A stretch of 64,000 bases of DNA from an uncultured Lachnospiraceae bacterium. Its GTDB lineage: Bacteria; Bacillota; Clostridia; Lachnospirales; Lachnospiraceae. The notes under the pieces are model-generated. The model made no database searches, was not told the origin of the DNA, and was given only the letters and a program-made list of their open reading frames with translations. Positions 51,991 through 60,563 of this stretch are shown piece by piece. A program made the position numbers and the translations under genes. Numbering within the stretch: the stretch's first letter is position 1; each line of letters opens with the position of its first letter. The stretch covers positions 1 to 64,000 of the forward strand of contig CANOKL010000008.1 of the NCBI GenBank assembly GCA_947566645.1, in the 5' to 3' direction.

Positions 51991-53514
51991 TCATGCCTTG
52001 TGCCCGCCAATCTGGCGGTTGCGCTCCACTGCCGTGGCACCCTCCATCAGATTTGTTCCTTTCAGGATCGCATTTTTTCCGTACTTTTTCTTGATATCAA
52101 GCATGGCCTGCTGCAGCCTGCGCTCCTTCTCCCGCTCCAAACGTTCTGTCTCCTGCCGCTCCTTCCTTGCATCATAGTCCGTAAACAGATCAAGCTGCTC
52201 AAAAACCGGCTCCTGGACAACAAAAGCTTCATCCACAATATGATTCGCCCCCAGGGTAATCCGCCGGATCAGAAACTTTTTGTTAATAATTCTGTCATAT
52301 AGCTCCAGAATTGCTTTCACAATCTCTTTTGCAGAGGATGTCTGCTTTTCAAGATTCGTGGTCCCATGGGCATGCTTCGGAACCTTCCGTCCATAGCGGT
52401 CAGTCGTAACCTCGCCCTGATACTGGTTTTTCCTGCCTCTCAGATTCTCCATGTCATAACCCACTGTCAGTACAAGCTGGTCTGTCACCAGATGCCTGTC
52501 TACCAGGTCCAGCGCAAGCATATCTGCCATCTCCTGCACCACAAGTCTTGCCTTTTCGGCTGTATACGGGCAGTGCAGCACCTGTCCGGAACAAATACTG
52601 TTATTTTCCGGTTTATAGGACTTAATGTCTGCCATCGTACAGGGCTCCCATCCCCAGGCATGGTCTATAAGAAGCTCCGCATTGATGCCGAACAGCTTAT
52701 AAAGCAAATCCTCATTATAATAATCCTCTGGTTTTCCCAATGAGCATCTTGCCACATCTCCCATCGTAAACATACCGTGCTCTGCCAGTCTTTTTGCATA
52801 TCCCTTCCCCACACGCCAGAAATCTGTAATGGGTTCATGGCTCCACAGAATCCGGCGATAGCTCTTTTCATTCAGTGTGGCAATCCTCACTCCGTTCTTA
52901 TCCGGCGGAATATGCTTTGCCACAATATCCATCGCCACTTTACAGAGATAAAGATTTGTACCGATCCCTGCCGTTGCAGTGATCCCTGTAGTCTCGTGAA
53001 TATCCTGGATAATCCTTCCAGTAAGCTCACGGGCCGACATCTGATAGGTATCCAGATAGTGTGTGGCGTCAATCATAATCTCATCAATGGAATATACATG
53101 ACAATCCTCTGGCGCCACATATTTCAGATAGATTTCATAGATCTTTGTACTGTATTCAATATAGTATGCCATCCTGGGCGGCGCAACGATATAGTCAAGT
53201 GCTTTCTGTGGAGATGTCTGAAGCTCCTGGTCATCATACGAGGCACCGTCAAATGCATGTCCCGGCGCCTGAAGGATTCTTCCTGCATTGACTTCCTTTA
53301 CTCTCTGTACCACTTCAAAAAGCCTTGCCCTGCCAGAGATCCCCCAGGCCTTTAACGATGGTGACACGGCAAGACAGATGGTCTTCTCTGTGCGGCTCAA
53401 ATCGGCAACAACAAGATTCGTCGTCATAGGGTCAAGCCCCCGCTCGACACATTCCACAGAGGCATAAAAAGATTTCAAGTCAATCGCAATGTATGTGTGG
53501 TATGACTGTGCCAT
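51991..53514 (-). CDS. Y-family DNA polymerase (UvrX/DinB-like)
   Basis: 507 residues from ATG 53514 (GGGGAGGTGAT upstream). Translesion polymerase with palm motifs IDLKSFYASVE (11-21) and YSIDE (141-145, catalytic Asp-Glu), a little-finger domain (about 310-430), the clamp-binding QLDLF (440-444) and a basic C-terminus. The close YolD neighbour and a LexA box in the promoter mark it as the SOS-inducible UvrX/YqjW type. Confidence 0.93.
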   Translation of the reverse strand: MAQSYHTYIAIDLKSFYASVECVERGLDPMTTNLVVADLSRTEKTICLAVSPSLKAWGISGRARLFEVVQRVKEVNAGRILQAPGHAFDGASYDDQELQTSPQKALDYIVAPPRMAYYIEYSTKIYEIYLKYVAPEDCHVYSIDEIMIDATHYLDTYQMSARELTGRIIQDIHETTGITATAGIGTNLYLCKVAMDIVAKHIPPDKNGVRIATLNEKSYRRILWSHEPITDFWRVGKGYAKRLAEHGMFTMGDVARCSLGKPEDYYNEDLLYKLFGINAELLIDHAWGWEPCTMADIKSYKPENNSICSGQVLHCPYTAEKARLVVQEMADMLALDLVDRHLVTDQLVLTVGYDMENLRGRKNQYQGEVTTDRYGRKVPKHAHGTTNLEKQTSSAKEIVKAILELYDRIINKKFLIRRITLGANHIVDEAFVVQEPVFEQLDLFTDYDARKERQETERLEREKERRLQQAMLDIKKKYGKNAILKGTNLMEGATAVERNRQIGGHKA

Positions 53515-53598
53515 AACGATCACCTCCCCAAAGTATGATTGGATAAAAACTCCCTGCTAGTTTGCTTTGGATTCTTCCCCCAGCATCTTACTTATTGC

Positions 53599-53627
53599 AT
53601 TATAACAGAACTTACGTTCGTTTTCAA
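53599..53627 (-). promoter_or_regulatory. polY-yolD promoter with LexA (DinR) box
   Basis: TTGAAA (53627..53622), 17 bases, TATAAT (53604..53599). The spacer holds GAACGTAAGTTC (53619..53608) with an outer C, matching the Gram-positive LexA site GAACN4GTTC. Confidence 0.8.
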
Positions 53628-53723
53628 TACAAATTTAAAAAAGCCAGCACACACAAATCAAAAAATATTTTTCCCATGTTATTTTATGTGATACGGCCTT
53701 TTGACTGTTTTTTCTAAGTAAAA

Positions 53724-53755
53724 CAGCACCTAAACCGTTTTTGGCTTAGATGCTG
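53724..53755. terminator. Bidirectional-type hairpin after the small PBECR4-operon gene
   Basis: CAGCACCTAAACC (53724-53736), loop GTTTTT, GGCTTAGATGCTG (53743-53755); on the minus strand TTTTACTT follows. The stop of the 46-residue gene lies within the stem. Confidence 0.7.
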
Positions 53756-53886
53756 TGATTGCTGTTTTTATTCTGTTGTACTGCCTTCCGTTTTACCTTC
53801 TGGCGAGATTTCCTCTGCCTTTTATCGTACATCTCGTGTATCCAGTCCTTTACGGGGGCTTTCCACATCTCTTTCTTATATGCCAT
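53746..53886 (-). CDS. 46-residue basic protein
   Basis: 46 residues from ATG 53886, seven bases after the PBECR4-like gene stop; GGGAG lies 10 bases upstream. Highly basic: MAYKKEMWKAPVKDWIHEMY then DKRQRKSRQKVKRKAVQQNK. The frame is open 30 codons upstream inside the PBECR4 gene, but that part is a shadow. It could be a nucleic acid-binding partner; no family recognised. Confidence 0.5.
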   Translation of the reverse strand: MAYKKEMWKAPVKDWIHEMYDKRQRKSRQKVKRKAVQQNKNSNHSI

Positions 53887-53893
53887 TTCTTCT

Positions 53894-54730
53894 TTACTCC
53901 CATAGTGCAAGGAAATCCGATACAAGGGCCTTTTCCCTCTTATCCACGCATTTTGCAAGCAGTCCCGCCCCATCATTTAACATATCCATTGTGTGGTATA
54001 TGCCAAATTTCTTGTTCAGACGGAGAATAGATTTTATAAGTTTACTATCTGCCCGTATTCCTGCGGTTGCAAGCATTTTTTCTATGCCAGTCTGCTCCCT
54101 CTGTTCTGCTTCCAAACTTTGGTAAATAACTTCTACCCGCTTTGTTTCTTTCTCTTCACGGACAATCTTACTGATTTCATAGCAATGTGTAAGATTCCGG
54201 TAATGTAAGTCATAATCCTCATTCTTTTTATAATCCACCATAAACGAATTACAGTGGCATATCTTTTCTTTGGATTTTACTGCCTTTATAATGCCCAACT
54301 GTAAAACAACATCCGTCTGCTGGTTTACAAGCAGGTAATCTGTCTTTAACTGAAGCTCCGGGTTTGCTGTAATATCATATAGATACAAAACAGACTCCGT
54401 CCGCAGCATTTCATTGATTCGTGGCAGGTTGTTAATTTTTCCATAAACCATTGCCGCCATAGACTCCTGTTTCTCAACCCGCTTATAATATTTCCGGATT
54501 AGTTTTTCAATGGAATCATAGCACAGCCGCCCCGATTTTATCATATAAACCCCACGGTCCCCTTCAAACATTCCCTCCTTTGCAATATACTGCATACCCA
54601 TAAGATGCGGTATTTTTAATTCTCCGTTTGTCAAATGGAGGATTCTTTTCGGTATATGGATATAATAGTCATATCTGCATAAAATCTGTTTGATTTCGTT
54701 AAATTTATCCAACAGCCTTGTATCTTTCAT
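53894..54730 (-). CDS. PBECR4-like predicted RNase (RelE/barnase fold), candidate toxin
   Basis: 278 residues, ATG 54730; ribosome site weak (GAGAGA, 11 bases). N-terminal domain (about 20-180) fits the PBECR4 type of the BECR (barnase/EndoU/colicin/RelE) superfamily of predicted RNases: YIHIPKRILHLTNGEL, KIPHLMGMQYI (a conserved His), YLYDIT, KTDYLLV, LQLGIIKAV and CHCNSFMVDYKK. C-terminal part is helical. I infer a nucleic acid-cleaving enzyme, probably a toxin or phage-type effector. The upstream structured RNA and terminator suggest RNA-based control. The family call is by motif memory only. Confidence 0.6.
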   Translation of the reverse strand: MKDTRLLDKFNEIKQILCRYDYYIHIPKRILHLTNGELKIPHLMGMQYIAKEGMFEGDRGVYMIKSGRLCYDSIEKLIRKYYKRVEKQESMAAMVYGKINNLPRINEMLRTESVLYLYDITANPELQLKTDYLLVNQQTDVVLQLGIIKAVKSKEKICHCNSFMVDYKKNEDYDLHYRNLTHCYEISKIVREEKETKRVEVIYQSLEAEQREQTGIEKMLATAGIRADSKLIKSILRLNKKFGIYHTMDMLNDGAGLLAKCVDKREKALVSDFLALWE

Positions 54731-54750
54731 AGCGTTTTATCTCTCTTTCA

Positions 54751-54785
54751 GAAAAGAAAACTGCCTGGGCTGTCAGGCTCAGGCA
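54751..54785 (-). terminator. Intrinsic terminator between the RNA and the PBECR4-like gene
   Basis: Minus strand: TGCCTGAGC, loop CTGACA, GCCCAGGCA (54785..54762), then TTTTCTTTT (54760..54752). It would stop most transcripts before the nuclease gene. Confidence 0.8.
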
Positions 54786-54928
54786 TCACTTTTCTTTTTG
54801 AATTGCAATTCTGGGAGCAGTCCTATGATAATTCCATAGGCAGAGAGCTTCTTTGTATTTCTATTGCCCGCAAAGTCGGGACGGGTAGCTCCTCTCTATC
54901 GCCGCAAAAGCACTGAAGCTTTTCATTG
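54751..54928 (-). ncRNA. Structured RNA upstream of the PBECR4-like gene
   Basis: About 175 nt from the promoter at 54934-54962 to the terminator. Hairpins on the minus strand: AAAAGC/GCTTTT (loop TTCAGT); CCCG/CGGG (loop ACTTTG); GAGAG/CTCTC enclosing it; CCTATG/CATAGG. Two imperfect repeats, CTTTTGCGGCGATAGA (54910..54895) and CTTTGCGGGCAATAGA (54875..54860), are 35 nt apart, each just after a hairpin. No reading frame of note. Confidence 0.6.
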
Positions 54929-54933
54929 CCTAT

Positions 54934-54962
54934 AATTTATCATGTCTCTGCTGTATTGTCAA
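54934..54962 (-). promoter_or_regulatory. Sigma-A promoter of the structured RNA
   Basis: TTGACA (54962..54957), 17 bases, TAAATT (54939..54934). Confidence 0.7.
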
Positions 54963-55082
54963 CTGCTTTCGTTCTTTTTTCCGCCATTTTCCATCTGTAA
55001 GGTTACTGTGTGCTACGCGGCAAAATTTAAGGCTGCCGCCGACATCTCATGCCAGCGACAGCCCTTGATTCTACGCTATTTC

Positions 55083-56093
55083 TTAAAATTTCCCATTCTG
55101 TGCTGCTTCCTCAATACTTACTGCAACAGCTACTGTCATACCTACCATCGGGTTATTTCCTGCCCCGATCAGTCCCATCATCTCTACATGAGCCGGTACG
55201 GATGAGGAACCTGCAAACTGTGCGTCAGAATGCATACGTCCTAATGTATCTGTCATACCATAGGAAGCCGGTCCTGCCGCCATGTTATCCGGGTGAAGGG
55301 TACGTCCTGTACCGCCGCCGGATGCTACGGAGAAGTACTTCTTGCCCTGCTCGATACACTCCTTCTTGTATGTACCTGCAACCGGATGCTGGAAACGTGT
55401 CGGGTTGGTAGAATTACCAGTAATAGACACGTCTACGCCTTCCTTATGCATAATTGCAACGCCCTCACGTACATCATTTGCACCATAGCAGTTTACTTTG
55501 GAACGAAGTCCTTCGGAGTATGGAATTCTCTGAACCTCTTTTAATTCTCCTGTATAGTAGTCGTACTCTGTCTCTACATATGTAAATCCGTTAATTCTGG
55601 AAATGATCTTTGCAGCATCCTTTCCAAGTCCGTTCAGGATAACGCGGAGCGGTTTCTTACGAACCTTGTTCGCCTTCTCTGCAATACCGATCGCACCCTC
55701 TGCTGCTGCGAATGACTCATGTCCTGCAAGGAATGCGAAGCAGTCTGTATCCTCCTCAAGGAGCATCTTTCCTAAGTTACCGTGTCCGAGGCCTACCTTT
55801 CTCTGGTCAGCTACAGAACCTGGAATACAGAAAGCCTGAAGGCCTTCCCCGATTGCTGCCGCTGCATCTGCTGCTGTCTTACAGCCCTTCTTAATAGCAA
55901 TTGCAGCACCTACTGTATATGCCCAGCACGCATTCTCAAAACAAATCGGCTGGATGCCTTTTACCTGGTTATATACATCAAGCCCGGCATCTTTTGTAAT
56001 CTTCTCAGCTTCTTCAATTGAAGCGATGCCATAGCTTCCTAATACTTCATTGATTTTATCAATTCTTCTTTCATATGATTCAAATAAAGCCAT
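55083..56093 (-). CDS. GGGtGRT family protein
   Basis: 336 residues, ATG 56093 (AGGAGGAC upstream). Carries the family name motif SGGGTGRTLHPDN (about 262-274) and a strongly conserved end GPASYGMTDTLGRMHSDAQF, then AEMMGLIGAGNNPMVGMTVAVAVSIEEAAQ-like sequence. Other conserved blocks: GHGNLGKMLLEEDTDCFAFLAGHESFAAAEG (about 103-133) and GVDVSITGNSTNPTRFQHPVAGTYKKECIEQ. Uncharacterised in the family; almost always next to a NifU-like scaffold gene, as here, so a role in iron-sulfur or metal metabolism is inferred. Confidence 0.9.
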   Translation of the reverse strand: MALFESYERRIDKINEVLGSYGIASIEEAEKITKDAGLDVYNQVKGIQPICFENACWAYTVGAAIAIKKGCKTAADAAAAIGEGLQAFCIPGSVADQRKVGLGHGNLGKMLLEEDTDCFAFLAGHESFAAAEGAIGIAEKANKVRKKPLRVILNGLGKDAAKIISRINGFTYVETEYDYYTGELKEVQRIPYSEGLRSKVNCYGANDVREGVAIMHKEGVDVSITGNSTNPTRFQHPVAGTYKKECIEQGKKYFSVASGGGTGRTLHPDNMAAGPASYGMTDTLGRMHSDAQFAGSSSVPAHVEMMGLIGAGNNPMVGMTVAVAVSIEEAAQNGKF

Positions 56094-56144
56094 TTACTTG
56101 TCCTCCTGATTATTTGTGGCTATGTAATTTTTCGCTGTAATGCA

Positions 56145-56253
56145 GACACAGATTGAACTTCGTTCAATCCGGCGCGTTGCGCCTTCGCATCCTGTCCTGA
56201 CCTGACGATTTCATGCACGCATGAATCGTCCGCCCATGCCAGTCTGCTGTGTC
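56145..56253. repeat. Multi-hairpin element between the NifU-like and GGGtGRT genes
   Basis: Closing stem GACACAG (56145-56151) / CTGTGTC (56247-56253). Inside: GATTGAAC-TTC-GTTCAATC (56151-56169), GGCGC-GTT-GCGCC (56171-56183), GACGATT/CATG and CATGAATCGTC (56204-56230, 1 bulge). No gene fits; apparent ORFs here are hairpin artefacts. Confidence 0.7.
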
Positions 56254-56265
56254 CGCTTATCGCGG

Positions 56266-56958
56266 CTATTCTTTTCTCGGATCTATAATCTTTGCGGCAT
56301 CTGCGACACGTCCATACTGTCCTTTTGCCTTTTCCCATGCATCATTCGGGGTATCGCCTGCTTTGATAAAGTCGGTTAATTTTCCAAGACTTACAAACTG
56401 GTATCCGATGATCTCGTCATTCTCGTCCAAAGCAATACCCGTTACATAACCTTCTGCCATCTCAAGATAACGGGGACCCTTTGCCAGTGTTCCGTACATT
56501 GTACCAACCTGTGAACGAAGTCCCTTTCCAAGATCCTCAAGACCTGCGCCGACCGGAAGGCCGTCCTCTGAAAATGCGCTCTGGGTTCTTCCGTATACGA
56601 TCTGCAGGAACAGCTCTCTCATAGCTGTATTAATCGCATCACAGACAAGGTCTGTATTAAGTGCCTCCAAAATGGTCTTACCAGGAAGAATCTCAGATGC
56701 CATGGCTGCAGAATGGGTCATACCTGAACATCCGATTGTCTCAACCAATGCCTCCTGGATAATTCCTTCCTTTACGTTCAAAGTGAGTTTACAGGTTCCC
56801 TGCTGAGGAGCACACCAGCCAATGCCGTGTGTCAGACCGGAAATGTCCTTCACCTCTTTTGCTTTTACCCATTTCGCCTCTTCCGGAATCGGAGCCGGTC
56901 CGTGATTTGCACCCTGGGCTACCGGACACATCATTTCTACTTCGTGTGAATAAATCAT
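56266..56958 (-). CDS. NifU-like iron-sulfur scaffold protein
   Basis: 230 residues, ATG 56958 after AAAGGAG. Contains a NifU/IscU-type core: KLTLNVKEGIIQEALVETIGCSGMTHSAAMASEILPGKTILEALNTDLVCDAI (about 57-110) with the GCSG cysteine and the alpha-helix that follows; IscU's other cysteines are not obvious. N-terminal CPVAQGANHGP is extra. Pairs with the GGGtGRT gene downstream. Annotation as scaffold is by family. Confidence 0.85.
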   Translation of the reverse strand: MIYSHEVEMMCPVAQGANHGPAPIPEEAKWVKAKEVKDISGLTHGIGWCAPQQGTCKLTLNVKEGIIQEALVETIGCSGMTHSAAMASEILPGKTILEALNTDLVCDAINTAMRELFLQIVYGRTQSAFSEDGLPVGAGLEDLGKGLRSQVGTMYGTLAKGPRYLEMAEGYVTGIALDENDEIIGYQFVSLGKLTDFIKAGDTPNDAWEKAKGQYGRVADAAKIIDPRKE

Positions 56959-57162
56959 TTTAAAACTCCTTTCAAATACGTATTGTTATTTCTTTAACAC
57001 CATACGTCATTATTTTCTCATATATTTAAAATTTCGTCAATTATTAGTTTCCTTATTTTACCGCCATTTTCTATGTATTTCACCGCCATTACCGCCATTC
57101 CCACTCCGAATGCTCTCTCCTGCCCTGCTTTTCACTTCTCACCAGCAGGAGAGAGTCTTATA

Positions 57163-58410
57163 CTAGTATTGATTCAGCTCTTCCCGAAGCAGTGTAAGAG
57201 CCCTTACTACCGCATAGTCCCGGTTCTTCTCCCTGTTCCCCGAAAAACGGAACTCCTCCACACGCGTATGCCCCTTCACAGAGCATCCGATATAAACCAG
57301 TCCCACCGGCTTTTCCTTTGTCCCTCCGTCAGGCCCTGCAATTCCGGTTACACTGAGCGCCGCATCCGCGCCCGCTGCTTTTGCTGCACCCTCCGCCATC
57401 TCCCTTGCCGTCTGCGGACTCACTGCACCATACTGTTCGAGCGTCCCTGCAGCCACTCCGAGGAGCCTGCTCTTTGCCTCATTGGAATAGGTTATATATC
57501 CCTCGTTATATACGCCGGAGGCTCCCGCCACATTCATAATTCTTCCCGCCAGTTTACCGCCAGTGCAGGATTCTGCTGTTGTGAGCGTGAATTTTTTCTC
57601 CTTCAGAATCCGGACAATGACATCCTCGAGACTCTCCTTCTCCTCTTCCGTGTAAATCAGATCTCCAAAACGGCGGCGGAGCTCTTCGAGCACAGGAAGT
57701 ATCAGGGCTTCTGCTTTTTCCTCACTCTCTGCCTTGGCAGTAATACGCAGATGTACCTCTCCTAACTTGGCATAAGGTGCAATTGTGGGATTCGTCTGGA
57801 CCTCCATCAGATCTGTGATGACGGTTTCTGCCTTGCTTTCCCCGATCCCACATAGCTTTACCATCTTCGAGTAGATTCCTTCTGGTTCGAGCTCGTCCAG
57901 ATAAGGGGCAATTGATTCTTCAAACATAGCTTTCAGCTCATCCGGCGGGCCGGGAAGAAGGATCACAGTCTTCCCGGCCTCCCTGTCTTCCAGGATCAGG
58001 CCGGGCGCAGTGCCATTATGATTCTCCACCACCCGGGCATCCTCCGGTACCAGTGCCTGTTTCCAGTTATTTTCAGTGATCTGGGTACGTTTCATTTTCT
58101 GAAAATATGCGGATATGGACTCCTTTACATGCACATCCTCATGAAGCTCTCTTCCAAATACACGCGCCGCCACTTCCTTAGTCAGGTCATCTTTCGTAGG
58201 TCCGAGTCCTCCGCTGAGAATTACAATATCTGATCTGGAAAGGGCTGTCTGTAATGTTTCCTCAAGACGCTCCTCATTATCTCCTACCACACTCTGATGA
58301 TAGCAGGATAATCCAAGGGCAGCACACCGTTCAGACAGATACGCTGCATTCGTATTTACAATATTTCCCAGAAGAATCTCCGTTCCTACTGATAAAAGCT
58401 CTACGGTCAT
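57163..58410 (-). CDS. cinA: Competence/damage-inducible protein CinA (PncC domain)
   Basis: 415 residues, ATG 58410 after GGGAGGG. N-terminal MoaB/CinA domain (1-170: VELLSVGTEILLGNIVNTNAAYLSERCAALG and ILSGGLGPTKDDLT), middle domain, C-terminal nicotinamide mononucleotide deamidase domain (about 250-410: AESCTGGKLAGRI...GAVSPQTAREMAEG...VTGIAGPDGGT). Cleans up NMN and ADP-ribose. Downstream of pgsA by 2 bases. Confidence 0.95.
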   Translation of the reverse strand: MTVELLSVGTEILLGNIVNTNAAYLSERCAALGLSCYHQSVVGDNEERLEETLQTALSRSDIVILSGGLGPTKDDLTKEVAARVFGRELHEDVHVKESISAYFQKMKRTQITENNWKQALVPEDARVVENHNGTAPGLILEDREAGKTVILLPGPPDELKAMFEESIAPYLDELEPEGIYSKMVKLCGIGESKAETVITDLMEVQTNPTIAPYAKLGEVHLRITAKAESEEKAEALILPVLEELRRRFGDLIYTEEEKESLEDVIVRILKEKKFTLTTAESCTGGKLAGRIMNVAGASGVYNEGYITYSNEAKSRLLGVAAGTLEQYGAVSPQTAREMAEGAAKAAGADAALSVTGIAGPDGGTKEKPVGLVYIGCSVKGHTRVEEFRFSGNREKNRDYAVVRALTLLREELNQY

Positions 58411-58412
58411 TC

Positions 58413-58955
58413 CTACATCCCTCCCTTTGTAAGTACTTCTATATTCTTTGCCACATAATCGATCAAAGAAACAACCGTCAAGATTAAGGATACCCAGATC
58501 AAGGCTGTTCCAATCATCTGAAATATCCCGCCAAGATCCGCAATCAGCACAATAATCATTGCCATCTGGGAAACGGTCTTGAATTTTCCCCAGTAGCTCG
58601 CCGCGATCACAATTCCATTATCTGATGCCACAAGCCGGAATCCACTGATAATAAATTCCCTGGCAATAATTACGATCACGAACCATGCCTCCAGCATCCC
58701 TGCCGGAATCAGGCAGATCATGGCTGAGCAGACAAGAAGCTTGTCTGCAAGCGGATCCATAAACTTTCCGAAATTCGTCACAAGATTCCTTGCCCGGGCA
58801 ATCTTCCCATCCAGCATATCCGTAAGACTCGCGACACAAAAAATCACAAGAGCAATCCACTTATTTGCCGCGCCGCCCACATCCGTCAGCATAAAAAACA
58901 CGAAAAACGGCACCATAACCACTCTCAATACTGTCAGCTTATTTGGTAAATTCAT
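58413..58955 (-). CDS. pgsA: CDP-diacylglycerol-glycerol-3-phosphate 3-phosphatidyltransferase
   Basis: 180 residues. CDP-alcohol phosphatidyltransferase signature D-x2-DG-x2-AR-x8-G-x3-D-x3-D seen as TDMLDGKIARARNLVTNFGK followed by FMDPLADK (about 46-73). Four to five membrane helices. Makes phosphatidylglycerol phosphate. Start overlaps the rimO stop (ATGA). Confidence 0.95.
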   Translation of the reverse strand: MNLPNKLTVLRVVMVPFFVFFMLTDVGGAANKWIALVIFCVASLTDMLDGKIARARNLVTNFGKFMDPLADKLLVCSAMICLIPAGMLEAWFVIVIIAREFIISGFRLVASDNGIVIAASYWGKFKTVSQMAMIIVLIADLGGIFQMIGTALIWVSLILTVVSLIDYVAKNIEVLTKGGM

Positions 58956-60283
58956 TCTACTAACTCTCCTATCAAATCATATTCCAACGCCCCTGTCACC
59001 TTTACCCGGGCAAAGTCACCGGACATCAGCTCCCTGTCTGTATTGATAAATATAAGTCCGTCCACATTAGGGGCGTCCTTTTGCGTTCTCCCCACATAGA
59101 CATTCTCGTCGGCAACCTTCCCCTCAATCATTACAAGGATCTCCTGTCCCTCCATTGTCTCTGCCCGTGCAAATGCAATCTCCTGCTGAAGCTCCATAAG
59201 CTCTGCCTGGCGTTCTTCTTTTACCTCTTCCGGGATCTGTCCCGGCATCTCTGCCGCCGGCGTGTCCTCTTCCGGGGAATAGGTAAATACCCCCAGCCGG
59301 TCGAACTCCATCTCATCTACAAATTCCAGAAGCTCTCTGTGCTGCTCCTTCGTCTCCCCCGGGAATCCAGTGATCAGCGTGGTACGGAGGGTAATATCCG
59401 GGATTTCCTCCCTGAGTCTTCTGATCATTTCCTTCAGCTGTTTTTTTGAGGTACGCCTGCCCATCCCTTTCAAAACTGCGTCACTGGCATGCTGAACCGG
59501 AAGATCCAGATAATGGCAGATCTTTTTTTCCTCCTTCATCACCTGGATCAGCTCATCGTAGATCTCCTCCGGATAGCAGTAGAGAATCCGGATCCACTTA
59601 AGGCCGCTGATCTGGCACAGCCGCTTAAGAAGCCTGTGCAGGGATTTTTCTCCATAGAGATCCTTTCCGTAGAGCGTTGTCTCCTGCGCCACAAGAATCA
59701 GCTCCTTTACCCCCTGCCCGGCAAGCTCCTTTGCCTCCTTCACAAGACGTTCCATAGGCACACTCCGGTATCTGCCCCGGAGCTTTGGAATAATACAGTA
59801 CGTACAGTGCTTGTCGCACCCCTCTGCAATCTTCAGATACGCATAATGACCGCCAGTCGTCACAAGCCGCCTCGTCTCCAGAAGCGGGAGGGCATCCAGA
59901 TCCCCCAGTGTTACGCTGCCCTTACCTGCAAGTGTCTCTTTTATCACATCGCAAATCCTGCCATAGGCTGTCGTTCCCAGCACTGCGTCCACTTCCGGAA
60001 GCTCTGTACCGATCTCCTTATAATATCTCTGGGCAAGACAACCAGTAACAATCAGGGCTTTCAGATTCCCTGTCTTCTTGTATTCAGCCATCTCCAGTAT
60101 GGTCTGGATACTCTCCTCCTTGGCATCATGGATAAAGCAGCAGGTATTGATCACAATCACATCTGCCTCTGTCTCATCATCTACAATCTGGTATCCCCCA
60201 TCCTCCAGAAGTCCAAGCATTACCTCTGAATCAACCAGATTCTTATCGCATCCGAGAGAGACAAACAATACTCTTGTCTTCAA
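58952..60283 (-). CDS. rimO: Ribosomal protein S12 methylthiotransferase RimO
   Basis: About 443 residues from a TTG at 60283 (GGAGGG upstream), giving (M)KTRVLFVSLGCDKNLVDSE, the usual start; the frame is open 20 codons further and a start at ATG 60328 cannot be excluded. N-terminal UPF0004 domain with Cys (SLGCDKN, INTCCFI, VTGCLAQ), radical-SAM domain with EGCDKHCTYCIIP (about 145), and a C-terminal TRAM domain. Methylthiolates Asp of S12. Confidence 0.93.
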   Translation of the reverse strand: MKTRVLFVSLGCDKNLVDSEVMLGLLEDGGYQIVDDETEADVIVINTCCFIHDAKEESIQTILEMAEYKKTGNLKALIVTGCLAQRYYKEIGTELPEVDAVLGTTAYGRICDVIKETLAGKGSVTLGDLDALPLLETRRLVTTGGHYAYLKIAEGCDKHCTYCIIPKLRGRYRSVPMERLVKEAKELAGQGVKELILVAQETTLYGKDLYGEKSLHRLLKRLCQISGLKWIRILYCYPEEIYDELIQVMKEEKKICHYLDLPVQHASDAVLKGMGRRTSKKQLKEMIRRLREEIPDITLRTTLITGFPGETKEQHRELLEFVDEMEFDRLGVFTYSPEEDTPAAEMPGQIPEEVKEERQAELMELQQEIAFARAETMEGQEILVMIEGKVADENVYVGRTQKDAPNVDGLIFINTDRELMSGDFARVKVTGALEYDLIGELVE

Positions 60284-60320
60284 GAAAGGCAGACACCCTC
60301 CCGTATCTGCCCCATACTTC

Positions 60321-60560
60321 TTATTCATCTTCCTCACCGGCAACCTTGATCTTTGCCTGGTTCAGCTCATCAATAGCGATTGAGAGAGCCTTGCCTCTTC
60401 CCTTCGTGCTCACAAGGGGAATGGAACCGTCTATTAGCTCACGGGCACGCTTTGCAGTAGCCATTACGATGGAATAGCGGCTGTTTACAACCTTCGTTGC
60501 ACCTTCCTCAACGTCCTTATTCACTACCTTCATTAAATCTGTGTAAGATGGATGTAACAT
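60321..60560 (-). CDS. rpoZ: RNA polymerase omega subunit
   Basis: 79 residues. LHPSYTDLMKVVN, then NSRYSIVMATAKRARELIDGS (about 28-48), the omega signature (SRY-LV--AAKRAR), and a C-terminal tail. Helps assemble RNA polymerase. 3 bases after gmk. Confidence 0.93.
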   Translation of the reverse strand: MLHPSYTDLMKVVNKDVEEGATKVVNSRYSIVMATAKRARELIDGSIPLVSTKGRGKALSIAIDELNQAKIKVAGEEDE

Positions 60561-60563
60561 ACA

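Noticed and set aside
56120..56338. 72-codon frame overlapping the NifU-like gene end
   Set aside because: It consists of the multi-hairpin spacer read in a wrong frame.
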